Assembly: GCA_963817375.1 (NCBI GenBank) | Contig: CAWFOB010000008.1 | Coordinates: forward strand, 76,153-140,152 | DNA from: JACVRM01 sp963817375 | Lineage (GTDB): Bacteria; Actinomycetota; Thermoleophilia; Gaiellales; Gaiellaceae | Reading direction: 5' to 3' | DNA: 64,000 bases | Shown here: positions 46,612 through 54,686 of the stretch, piece after piece | Layout: each line of letters starts with the position of its first letter | Position numbering within the stretch: the stretch's first letter is position 1 | Notes under the pieces: generated by a model | What the model saw: only the letters and a program-made list of their open reading frames with translations | Told to the model about the DNA's origin: nothing | Databases searched by the model: none | Made by a program: the position numbers and the translations under genes

Positions 46612-46975
46612 ATGGGTGAGTTCCGCGCCGTGTGGTCTCCGCGCGACTACGACGCGGCGGTCGCCTTCTACCGCGACACGCTCGGGCTCGAGCAGGTGGG
46701 CGGCTGGGACCGCGGGCCGCGATGACAAGGGCGCGCTGATCGCGGCCGCGGCCGGGATCGTCGAGCTGATCAAGCTGGGCGACGGTCAGGAATACGTCGC
46801 GCCGGCCGGCGTCACCCTGTACGTGGAGGTCGATGACGTGGACGCGCTGCACGCGCGCCTGGTCGCCCGGGACATGACCGCCGCGGTTCCGCGGAACCGC
46901 CCGTGGGGCCACCGCCAGATCTCGGTCGAGGATCCGGACGGCGTCACCGTCACCTTCTTCTCGCCGGTCGCCTAG
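46612..46975 (+). CDS. VOC/glyoxalase-family protein, one frame break
   Basis: About 120 residues. The first half reads MGEFRAVWSPRDYDAAVAFY, then RDTLGLEQVGGWD. After a break near 46720 come ALIAAAAGIVELIKLGDGQE, VTLYVEVDDVDALHARLVAR, GHRQISVEDPDGVTVTFFSP. Single VOC domain of the bleomycin-resistance/dioxygenase type; substrate unknown. It begins 11 bp from the repeat array and overlaps the DUF6504 gene tail to tail, interrupting the imuB-dnaE2 order. Confidence 0.75.
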
Positions 46976-47145
46976 GCGCCGCGCTGCGTGAACCACGTGC
47001 CCCGGTCGTCGTCACGGAAGACGACGGTGTTCTGGCCTGACTCGAGCACGACCTCGAAGTAGCGGCGCTGGACGGGCTCCTCGGTCCACCAGCGGTCGAC
47101 GACGCGCCACTCTTCGCGCACGACGGCGACGCCCTGGCGGTTCAC
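46972..47145 (-). CDS. DUF6504-type small protein of the SOS mutasome operon
   Basis: 57 residues from GTG 47145 (VNRQGVAVVREEWRVVDRWW, then TEEPVQRRYFEVVLES and FRDDDRGTWFTQRGA). The WR-x3-WW and R-YF patterns match the short DUF6504 proteins that lie between imuB and dnaE2 in actinobacteria. The frame stays open and family-like upstream (RPALVEAHADGAPRR, to about 47196), but only a GTA codon stands where a start would be expected. The true start is therefore unclear. It begins right after the imuB stop. Confidence 0.65.
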   Translation of the reverse strand: MNRQGVAVVREEWRVVDRWWTEEPVQRRYFEVVLESGQNTVVFRDDDRGTWFTQRGA

Positions 47146-47198
47146 ACGACGCGGCGCCCCGTCGGCGTGCGCTTCGACGAGCGCAGGCCGGGGAGCGT

Positions 47199-48386
47199 TT
47201 ACGCGTCTTTGGGAACCAGCAGTGCCCGCTGTTCCGGCAGCCGTGACCACGGAGCGATGTCGACGACGGTGCACACCGCGCCGCCGCCGGTGCTGGCGCG
47301 CACCTGGCGGAGGCCGTCCTTCAGCCGTTCCTGGAGGTCCTCGCCCTCGGGGGCAACGAGGGCGAGCTGGTCGCCGCGCGAGTCGGCGAGCTCGACTGCT
47401 TCGAGCGCGAGCCGCATGACGGGTGCCGGCAGCTCGGCGATCTTCGGCCACAGCGCGGCGCGCAGCCGGTCGCGCTCGGCGACGGGCTCGCGCAGGGTGA
47501 CCGTCCGCCGCCACGAGCCGCCGCCGGTGAGCCGCGCGACGAGCGCGAGCTTGCGGAGGAAGCGGCCGTCACGGGCGGGGCTCTCGAGCAGCCGGTCGAC
47601 GAGCACGTTGAGCGCCCGCCGGAGCGTGAGCTCGTTCCCGACCGCTTCCGGGAAGTCGAGCCGTTCGGCGACCTCGGCCGGCGGACGGCGGCCCTCGACG
47701 CGACGCGCACCCCTCCCGCGCGCGAGCGTCCAGGCCTGCCGCCCGTCCCGTCCGAGACGCTCGGCGACCGCCGCACCGGGCAGCTCTGCCAGCTGACCGA
47801 GCTTCTGGACGCCGAGTTCTTGCAGTTCTTCGCGCCGTCCCGCCTCGAGCGGGAGCAGCGTCAGCGGCAGCGGCGCGAGGAACTCGCGCGCCTGGTCGCC
47901 GTCGGCGACGACGATCACCTGGCCCGCACGCGCCACGCTGGCCGCCGCGAGGGCGGCGAAGCGACGCCCGGCTGCCCCTGCCCGCGCATCCCACCCCGCC
48001 CCCACGGCCGCCAGCGCACGGTGCAGCGCCGCCTGGACGCCGCCGTAGAGCCGCTCGACGCCCTTGGTCTCGAAGTAGACGGTGCCGAGCTCGGCCGGCT
48101 CGACCGCGAAGCCAGAGTCCTCGAGCCGCCGCACGATCGCCTCCCACGCGTCCTCGGCCGTGGCCGGATCCTGCTCGACGAGCACGAGCTCCGGGCAGGT
48201 CGCGAGCGCCTCGCCCATCCGCATGCCCGGCTTCACGCCGGCCGCCTCGGCGGCCGCGGTCACCGGGCCGAGCAGCGGCTCGCGTCCGGGCAGCGGTGCG
48301 AGCGCCGCGGGCCGCCGCATGAGCCCCGGCCGCTCGCGAAGCGCGGCACGAAGCTCGAACCCTGGGATGACGATTGCGGCGAGCAC
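47199..48386 (-). CDS. imuB: ImuB-type Y-family polymerase-like protein
   Basis: 395 residues. Catalytically dead Y-family member that bridges DnaE2 to the sliding clamp in mutagenic repair. The N-terminus VLAAIVIPGFELRAALRERP lacks the DMDAFF acidic residues of active Pol IV/V. The fold is recognisable in GVKPGMRMGEALATCPELVL, VYFETKGVERLYGGVQAALH and the helix-hairpin-helix LGQLAELPGAAVAERLG. GTG 48386 is chosen because two LexA boxes and a -35/-10 pair lie immediately upstream. No imuA/recA-like partner is in the window. Confidence 0.88.
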   Translation of the reverse strand: MLAAIVIPGFELRAALRERPGLMRRPAALAPLPGREPLLGPVTAAAEAAGVKPGMRMGEALATCPELVLVEQDPATAEDAWEAIVRRLEDSGFAVEPAELGTVYFETKGVERLYGGVQAALHRALAAVGAGWDARAGAAGRRFAALAAASVARAGQVIVVADGDQAREFLAPLPLTLLPLEAGRREELQELGVQKLGQLAELPGAAVAERLGRDGRQAWTLARGRGARRVEGRRPPAEVAERLDFPEAVGNELTLRRALNVLVDRLLESPARDGRFLRKLALVARLTGGGSWRRTVTLREPVAERDRLRAALWPKIAELPAPVMRLALEAVELADSRGDQLALVAPEGEDLQERLKDGLRQVRASTGGGAVCTVVDIAPWSRLPEQRALLVPKDA

Positions 48387-48388
48387 CG

Positions 48389-48418
48389 GAACGTATGTTC
48401 TACACGAACACATGTTCC
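48389..48418 (-). promoter_or_regulatory. Two tandem LexA (SOS) boxes in the imuB promoter
   Basis: CGAACACATGTTCC (48405-48418) matches the Gram-positive LexA consensus CGAACRNRYGTTYC at every position. A second palindrome GAACGTATGTTC (48389-48400) keeps the GAAC-N4-GTTC core 17 nt away. On the minus strand TTGACA (48427-48422) is an ideal -35, and TAGAAC 18 nt further is a reasonable -10. The two boxes cover the spacer and the -10, where bound LexA would block RNA polymerase. The predicted transcript start is almost at the GTG, so the leader is very short. Confidence 0.85.
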
Positions 48419-48469
48419 CCTGTCAAGGAAATTTTATTTTTCTTCACGCCTCCGGCGTACGCTTTTGCT

Positions 48470-50491
48470 GTGAAACGGCTCGTCGCGCTCGTGCTTGCAC
48501 TCGTGGCGCTGGCGACCGCGGGCGACGCGACGACCGCACAGCAGGCGACCGGCCCGATCGTCTTCGCCAGCTCGCGGATCTCGAATCTGTGGGGCGAGAT
48601 CTACACGCGCCCGGCCGGCGGCGGGCCGGCCCGCAACCTGACCCGGAGCGTCGCCAACGACCGGGAGCCGGTCCTGCTCGCCGGGGGCCGGACGATCGCG
48701 TTCCTCAGCAACCGAAGCGGCCAGGACGCGGTCTGGACGATGACGACCGGCGGCAGGCGCCTGCGGCGGGTCTCGCCGGAGTATGCGGGCCTCGACCAGC
48801 TCGCCTCGTCACCTCGAGGAACCGCGCTGACGTACATCGTGACGGGACAGAACGGCAACGGGGCAGGCCCCCTCGTGCTGCTGGACGCGACCCGGAGCAC
48901 CAGGACGAGGCTTGCGCGCAGCGCATGGGGGTCGGCGTTCGCGCCCACCGGCGATCGCGTCGCCGTGTTCGAATCGAGCGAGGCCGTTTCCGTTCGCGAT
49001 CGTCGCGGCCGGGTGCTGTGGCGCGTCCCGGGCTTCCGCGGCGCGTGGTCGAAACGGGACGACCTGGCCGTCTCCGAGCAAGGGCGGGTTGCGCTCTACT
49101 CCGTCGACGGCCGTCTGCGGCTGAGGCTCGCAGGCACAGACCCGCTCTGGTCACCCGACGGGAGTGCGCTCGCCCTGACGCGGCCGACCGGCGTGTGGCT
49201 GGTCGCGGGGACGACCGTGAAAAAGCTCCTGAGCACCCACGGGCCGAATTACCCGACCGCCATCGCCTGGACACCCGACGGCCACAGCCTTGTCGCGTTC
49301 AACGGCACCGGGATGCTGCTGGTAGCGCGCGCCGGTGGCGCACACGCGCTGCCCTGGCCGTACGCGACCGGGCCGGTTTGGTCGCCGGACGGGAAACGCG
49401 TCGCGCTCGCGGGCGGGCTGCTGGCGGTCTCGGCACCGGGGTCGGCGACCGTGCGCGTCCTGGCACCCCGCGGCGCCGGCCCCTGCGAGCTGCTGTACGA
49501 GTCCGCCACCTGGCTTCCCGGCGGCAAGCGGTTGCTCTACACCATGACGAGAGCGGGCCAGAACCTGCGGAATCTCTGGACCGAGGGGGCGAACGGCGGC
49601 AGCCCGCGCCGGCTGTCGACGTCATCGCTCTCGCAGGAGACGCCGGCGTGGTCGCCCGACGGAGCAACCATCCTCTTCAAGGAGGGCTTTCCGAACGGGC
49701 ATGCCGGTGGCTGCGACGTCACGTACCAGCCCGCACTCGCGACCCTGCGGCCGGGTGGGACACCGGCGGCGCTGACCGTTCCCGATGCCAATGCCGGCCT
49801 GGTCGACACCGACCCGGCGTGGTCGCCGGACGGGCAGCAGATCGCGTTCGTCCACACGACGTTCTCGGAGTCGCCCGAGAACGGCGTTGTCGTGATGCCG
49901 GCGCGCGGAGGAACGCCGCGCCGGCTGACGCCGCCGTCCTCGAAGCCGACGTTCTACTACCTGCCCGAGTGGTCGCCCGCGGGTGATCAGATCGTCTACG
50001 GCAGCGACAGCGGCGTCTATGTGGTGCCCGTTGCCGGCGGCACGCCGCGCCGCATCGGCGCCGGCACGTCGGCGACCTGGTCGCCCGACGGACGGCTGAT
50101 CGCGCTCGCGAACGGCGGTGGCCTCAAGGTCGTCGCGCCGGACGGCACCGGTGCGCGCTCGCTCTGGCCGATGCCCGGCAGCAACGTGAGCTCCGGCCGG
50201 CCCGTGTGGTCAGGCGACGGCCGCGTTGCCGTCGCGACGGCGAAGGGCCTCATCGTCGCGAGGCCGCCGGCCGTAGGTCGGCTCGTTGTCCGCGGCGCCC
50301 TGCTCGGCCCCGCCGCCTGGTCGCCGGACGGAACGCGGATCGTCTTCGTGGGATCCAGCACGCCTCGCGGCCTCTCGCCGACCTCGTTGCTCTACAGCAA
50401 CGACCTCTTCACCGTCAGGCCGGACGGCAGCGGCCTGCGCCGCCTGACGCACGACGATGCTGCGATCGCGGGGCTCGACTGGCGCCGCTAG
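48470..50491 (+). CDS. Secreted TolB-like beta-propeller (PD40/WD40-like repeats)
   Basis: 673 residues. GTG 48470 starts VKRLVALVLALVALATAGDA, a signal peptide. The mature protein is a chain of PD40 repeats, each with a WSPDG-type turn (DPLWSPDGSALALTR; GPVWSPDGKRVALAG; TPAWSPDGATILFKEG; DPAWSPDGQQIAFVHT; AAWSPDGTRIVFVG), about a dozen in all, enough for two propellers. Unlike TolB there is no N-terminal TolB domain and no tol operon. It is likely an extracytoplasmic binding protein. The stop overlaps the next start (TAGTG). Confidence 0.85.
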   Translation: MKRLVALVLALVALATAGDATTAQQATGPIVFASSRISNLWGEIYTRPAGGGPARNLTRSVANDREPVLLAGGRTIAFLSNRSGQDAVWTMTTGGRRLRRVSPEYAGLDQLASSPRGTALTYIVTGQNGNGAGPLVLLDATRSTRTRLARSAWGSAFAPTGDRVAVFESSEAVSVRDRRGRVLWRVPGFRGAWSKRDDLAVSEQGRVALYSVDGRLRLRLAGTDPLWSPDGSALALTRPTGVWLVAGTTVKKLLSTHGPNYPTAIAWTPDGHSLVAFNGTGMLLVARAGGAHALPWPYATGPVWSPDGKRVALAGGLLAVSAPGSATVRVLAPRGAGPCELLYESATWLPGGKRLLYTMTRAGQNLRNLWTEGANGGSPRRLSTSSLSQETPAWSPDGATILFKEGFPNGHAGGCDVTYQPALATLRPGGTPAALTVPDANAGLVDTDPAWSPDGQQIAFVHTTFSESPENGVVVMPARGGTPRRLTPPSSKPTFYYLPEWSPAGDQIVYGSDSGVYVVPVAGGTPRRIGAGTSATWSPDGRLIALANGGGLKVVAPDGTGARSLWPMPGSNVSSGRPVWSGDGRVAVATAKGLIVARPPAVGRLVVRGALLGPAAWSPDGTRIVFVGSSTPRGLSPTSLLYSNDLFTVRPDGSGLRRLTHDDAAIAGLDWRR

Positions 50492-50859
50492 TGGCGACCA
50501 TCGACGACGTCCGCGCGCTCGCCGCGCCCCTCCCCCGCTCCTACGAGGTCGTCGTCGGCGGCCGCGTCAAGTTCCGCGTCGGGCGGATCGTCTACCTCGC
50601 CTTCTCGCGCGACGAGACGCTGATGGGCTTCGCCTTCCCGCGCGAGGAGCGCGACGCGCTCGTCCAGACCTACCCCGAGAAGTTCCGCATGCCGCGCCCC
50701 TCCGACATGCGCTACCAGTGGGTCGTCTGCCGGCTGGACGCGATCGGCAAGAAGGAGCTCCGCGAGCTGGTCTACGACGCCTGGCGGATGGTCGTTCCGA
50801 AGAGCCTCGCCGCCAGCTCGGACGCGGAGCTCATGCGCCTCGCGCGTGACGCGCACTGA
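50491..50859 (+). CDS. MmcQ/YjbR-family protein
   Basis: 122 residues from GTG 50491. VATIDDVRALAAPLPRSYEV, then GGRVKFRVGRIVYLAFSRDE, RDALVQTYPEKFRMPRPSDM, and LDAIGKKELRELVYDAWRMV match the YjbR/MmcQ fold (a DNA-binding-like alpha/beta domain of unknown function). One-base coupling to the propeller gene. Its TGA is immediately followed by the duplicated peptide cassette. Confidence 0.85.
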   Translation: MATIDDVRALAAPLPRSYEVVVGGRVKFRVGRIVYLAFSRDETLMGFAFPREERDALVQTYPEKFRMPRPSDMRYQWVVCRLDAIGKKELRELVYDAWRMVVPKSLAASSDAELMRLARDAH

Positions 50860-50926
50860 GCTGGGAAGAAGACGCCGCCCGCGGCCGTCTTACAAGACCC
50901 GCTCATCAGAAAGGTAGGCACCTCCG

Positions 50927-51178
50927 ATGAAGCGACTCCTCTCCACGATGACCCTTCTCGCGTTCGCGATCTTCCTGTTCACCGTCTCCGGCGCAACGGC
51001 GTCGCCCGTGATCGATCCTCCGGCACCGCCGCTGCTCGTCCCCATCGACAGCCACCCGCTCACCGACGGCTGGTACTCGGCCGCGCTCCAGCAGACTCGC
51101 CTCAATGCCGCGAAGAAGCACCCGGCCTCGTACAGGTCGTCGGCGCCCATCTCGGGTCACGGCCCCGTCCTTCCCTGA
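50927..51178 (+). CDS. Small secreted peptide of unknown family, paralogue 1
   Basis: 83 residues. MKRLLSTMTLLAFAIFLFTV then SGATA is a classic Sec signal with cleavage at ATA-SP, leaving about 58 residues. The mature peptide starts SPVIDPP and has no Cys. It carries LTDGWYSAALQQTRLNAAKK in the middle and ends YRSSAPISGHGPVLP. The paralogue at 57635 keeps the start, middle and end and varies between. The AAAGG element before the ATG lies in the conserved leader. I do not recognise the family. Possible roles are a signalling peptide, an antimicrobial or a wall-associated microprotein. None is shown by sequence. Confidence 0.85.
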   Translation: MKRLLSTMTLLAFAIFLFTVSGATASPVIDPPAPPLLVPIDSHPLTDGWYSAALQQTRLNAAKKHPASYRSSAPISGHGPVLP

Positions 51179-51200
51179 ACGAGATGCCTCTCGCTGAACC

Positions 51201-51226
51201 GTTCGGCCGCCTACGGGCGGCCGAAC
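51201..51226 (+). terminator. Terminator hairpin of peptide cassette 1
   Basis: GTTCGGCCGCC-TACG-GGCGGCCGAAC, a perfect 11-bp stem with a tetraloop 22 nt after the peptide stop. The same hairpin with loop TCCG follows paralogue 2. There is no strong T-run, as is common in high-GC actinobacteria. Confidence 0.8.
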
Positions 51227-51259
51227 GCTGTGCTGACGAGCAGCGCGGAAAGTAGCCGG

Positions 51260-54200
51260 TCAGCTGGTCTTGTTCGCGCCGGCCGCGTCGATGTCGACGG
51301 TGCCGTAGCCCGTCTGCACGATCTCGAGCGTGCCCGTCTGCACGCCGGGGAGCGTGAACGTGAGCAGCTGCTGCTTCTGCACGGTCGGTGCACTGAGGCT
51401 CGCGGTCAGCTTGGTGAAGCCGCTCCAGCGCAGCTCGACGGAGCCGCCGCCTGGCTGCTTGGTGACCAGCACGCCAATCGTCTGGCCGCGCATCGACGCG
51501 CTCAGCCGATTGCCGATGGCGGTGGAGCGGCTGACACCCGGCCCGTGGTAGCCGGGCCCGCTGACGGTTTGCCAGAGGCCGATCCGGCTCAGCGCCGGGT
51601 CGTCGAGCGGAACGGTCGTGCAGCGCTCCGGGCTGTAGGCGGTCGTGAGCCACCCCGCGTTGTCCCGCGCGCGCACCGAGAAGCAGGTCGTCGACCCGGC
51701 GGGCGCGGTGAAGCTCGCGCCGGTGGCAGTCGTCTGTGACAGCCAGCCGGTGACGGCGCCAAACGCGCCGCCCGATGCAGCCTGCCGGTAGCGGACGGTG
51801 TAGTCGCGCACGCCGGACAGGTTGTCGGCGCCGGACCAGGTGACCGGGAAGCTCGCCGCCGCCTGGAACGGCGCCAGCGGGTCGATCGAGCTCGCTGGGC
51901 CCGTCTTGTCGATCCCGAAGCTGACCTTCTTGATCGTCTCCTTGTTGCCGGCCGCATCGATGCTGGCCGCATACACGGTGTGCAGGCCCTCGCTCAGCAC
52001 CGAGCTGCCCGGGGCCAGGTAGGCGCAGCCCGGGTTGAGGTTGCCGTAGTCGCCCGTCGCCGGCACGTCGAGCTGGCAGCGCGTACCGGCCACACCGGAT
52101 CCGCCGTCCGTCGCGGTGACCGAGACCTTCACCGCGAACACGTACCAGGCGCCCACGTCCGGGCTCGCCGGGTCGAGCGTGATGCTTGTCACCGGGGGCG
52201 CTTGGTCGATCCGCACCGTGGCCGTGTGCGCGGTCTCGATGTTGCCGGCGCCGTCTGCGCTGAAGTAGGTGACGGTATGCGTGCCGTCGCCCGTCACCGT
52301 GAACGGGCCGGAGTACGTCCGGCAGTTGCCGGCCGAAGCGGAGGTGCACGTCGGGTCGTCGATGTCGTAGTAGGTCGTGGCGACGCCGCTTCCGCCCGTG
52401 TCGGCCGCGCTCAGCGTCACCGTCACGTTCTGGGCTGTCCACGAACCGAACGTGTACGGCGAGGCGTCCGCAGTCGTCACCGGCTTCGTCCGGTCGATCC
52501 GGAACGTCGCGGTCACCGGCGGGCTCTCCGCGTGCCCATTCGTATCGATGCTCGCCGCGTACAGCGTGTGCAGGCCGTCGCTCCCGACGCTCGTCACGGC
52601 GCACGACGCGTCAGGCAGGTCGGCGAACGTCGTGGGCGCGGAGGCAGGATCGAGGACGCAACGCGTCTGCGCGACGGCGCCTTCGCGATCGGTCGCCGAG
52701 ACGCTCACGCCGACCGCCTGCCGGTACCAGCCGTTCGAGCCGTCGGGCGACGCGGGCGAGAGCGTGATCGTCGTCGTCGGCGGGAGGTCGGCCGCCTCGA
52801 AGGCTCCGATGTCGTACTGCACGCCGTAGGGACGCAGCACGAGCCGCTGATCGACCTGCTCGCCGCTCGTCACGGCATCGACCGCGGGGCTCGAGAAGGG
52901 AAGCGCCATCGTCGGCGTCCGGCCCGGGAAGTTGAGCGCGAGCGGCTGGAGCTGCGGGTCGGCGCTCGCGACGATCGCCGGGCACGCGAACTCCGGGTTG
53001 CTCAGGCCGGCGCTGGCCATCACGAGGTTGCCCGTGGAGCCGGTGGTTGTCACCGAGCCGCCCGACGAATTCCGGAAGAAGCACTCCTTGGCCCCGTTGT
53101 TCGCGACGATCGAGTTCTTGAGGACGAACGTCGTCGCCGCGCCGGTCGTCGGCCGGTAGACCCCGATGCCGCCGCCCTCGCCGGTGGCCTCGTTTCCGCT
53201 GATCGTGGCGTTCGAGACGGTCAGCGAGCCCGCGACGAGGAAGACGGCCCCACCGGCGTCGGCGCCGGGGTCGGCAGTGCCGCCGCCGGACAGCCCGTGC
53301 GAGACGGCGTTCGCCGTGAACGTGCTGTTCAGGATCGTGATGGTCGCGTCGTCGCCGAAGATCGCCCCGCCGAGGGCAGCACCGCCGCCGCCGTTCTCGA
53401 CGTCGGCGCGGCCGCCGAAGGTGCCGCCTGCTCCCGGTCCTCCGGAGATGAACCCTCCGTGGCCCGCGCCGCCGCCGCCGCCGAAGCCGCCGTCGCCGCC
53501 GTTCGGCCCGAAGCCGGCGAGGGTGCTTTCGTAGGTCGTGCCGCTGCCGCCGCCACCGCCGAAACCCCCGTCGCCGCCGTCGCCGAGGTCGTAGCCGGCG
53601 CCGCCGCCACCGCCGCCGTAGTTGCCGTCACCGCCGTTGCCGTTGACGCCGAAGCCGACGATTGGGCGGTACGACTCGCCGCCGCCTCCGCCGCCGCCGC
53701 GACATTGCCCTTGCTCGCCGTCGTCGCCGCCGAAGCCGATGTCGGTGTAGCCGCCGGCGCCTCCGCAGTCGAGGCCGCCCGCCAGCTGGCCCGTCCCGAG
53801 GTCGGCGTTGCTGTCGCCGCTCTCGCCGTCCTCGATCGTCCCGCCGCCGCCACCGCCGGCACCCCCGGCGAAGCTGTAGACGTCGCCGCGGCCGCCGTTT
53901 CCGCGTGCGCCGCCACCGCCACCACCACCGGCAAACGCCGCCGAGAACGGCGCACCGCCGTTTCCGGCGAGGCCGCCGCCTCCGCCCCCGTTTGTCGTCG
54001 GGCCGTTGTGACTCCCGTTGCCGCCCACGGCGCCGTTTCCTTCGAACGTGCTCTTCTCGACGGTCAGCGTGCCGCCGCGGACGTAGATCGCACCACCGGC
54101 GCCGAGCCCGCCGCCGCCGCCGCCGGCGCCGTTGCCGCCCTTGACGGCGAAGCCCTTCACGTACGTCTCGCGCAGCGTGAGGTTCCCGGCGTCGACGACG

Positions 54201-54621
54201 GCGAAGGCGCGGAAGCCGACGCCGTTCGGCTGCGTGCTGCAGCCGAGCGCCGGAGCCCTCGATGATGATGTCGGACGTGATCATCGGGGTCGCCGTCGGG
54301 CCGACGAAGCTGCCGTACGTGTTTCCGTACAGGCCGTCGGTGTAGATCGCCGTCATCGTGTAGGTGGCGCTCGGCGCGAGCTCGATGGTGTCCACGCCCG
54401 CCGAGCCGGCGACGCACTCCGGCGCGGCGGCGTTGCTGTTCGTGTTCGCGGAGACGATCGCCTCGGCGAGCGAGCAGCCGCCCGAGCCGTCCTGCGCCGT
54501 CGTCGTCACCGCGATGTGGCTGCCCACGATGGCGCCGGCCCGCTGGGCGCCGCCGGTCGCCGCGACCGCGAGCACGCCCAGTGCGAGCAGCGACCATCGT
54601 CGTGCCGTACGGACCTGTCAT
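51260..54621 (-). CDS. Giant secreted Gly-rich parallel beta-helix protein with Ig-like repeats, two frame breaks
   Basis: About 1120 residues. The start near MTGPYGTTMVAA (54621) leads, after a one-base break, into a signal peptide (LALGVLAVAATGG) and the CSLREAI-type motif CSLAEAIVSANTN found in choice-of-anchor/beta-helix surface proteins. A second break lies near 54245. A poly-Gly section follows (about 260 residues; runs such as GGGGGGGARGNGG), then beta-helix strands (ITILNSTFTANAV; LTVSNATISGNEATGEGGGI). Next are three repeats of about 110 residues starting TITLSPASPDG or SITLDPASPDV and containing GLHTLYAASID or GTHTVTYFSADG (OmpL47/Ig-like), then a fibronectin-like domain and a C-terminal beta domain. 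Probably cell-surface. It lies between the peptide cassettes. Confidence 0.8.
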
Positions 54622-54686
54622 CTCGCGCCGACGCTAGCCCGCGTTGGTGCGGCTTCCTATAACGGAAACCTGCAAGGTCTCAGGCG

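Larger units (their letters stand above)
50858..51226 (+). repeat. Duplicated secreted-peptide cassette, copy 1 (leader, gene, terminator)
   Basis: About 369 bp matching 57566-57940 in direct orientation. Shared blocks are GAGCT-N-GGAAGAA, the leader word ACCCGCTCATCAGAAAGGTA then GGCACCTC, the coding region, CTTCCCTGA at the stop, and the GTTCGGCCGCC hairpin. Similarity starts at the YjbR stop codon and ends at the hairpin. Confidence 0.9.

Noticed and set aside
51980..54265. 761-codon plus-strand frame opposite the beta-helix gene
   Set aside because: Composition is Val/Ala/Arg shadow of the Gly-rich gene on the minus strand.
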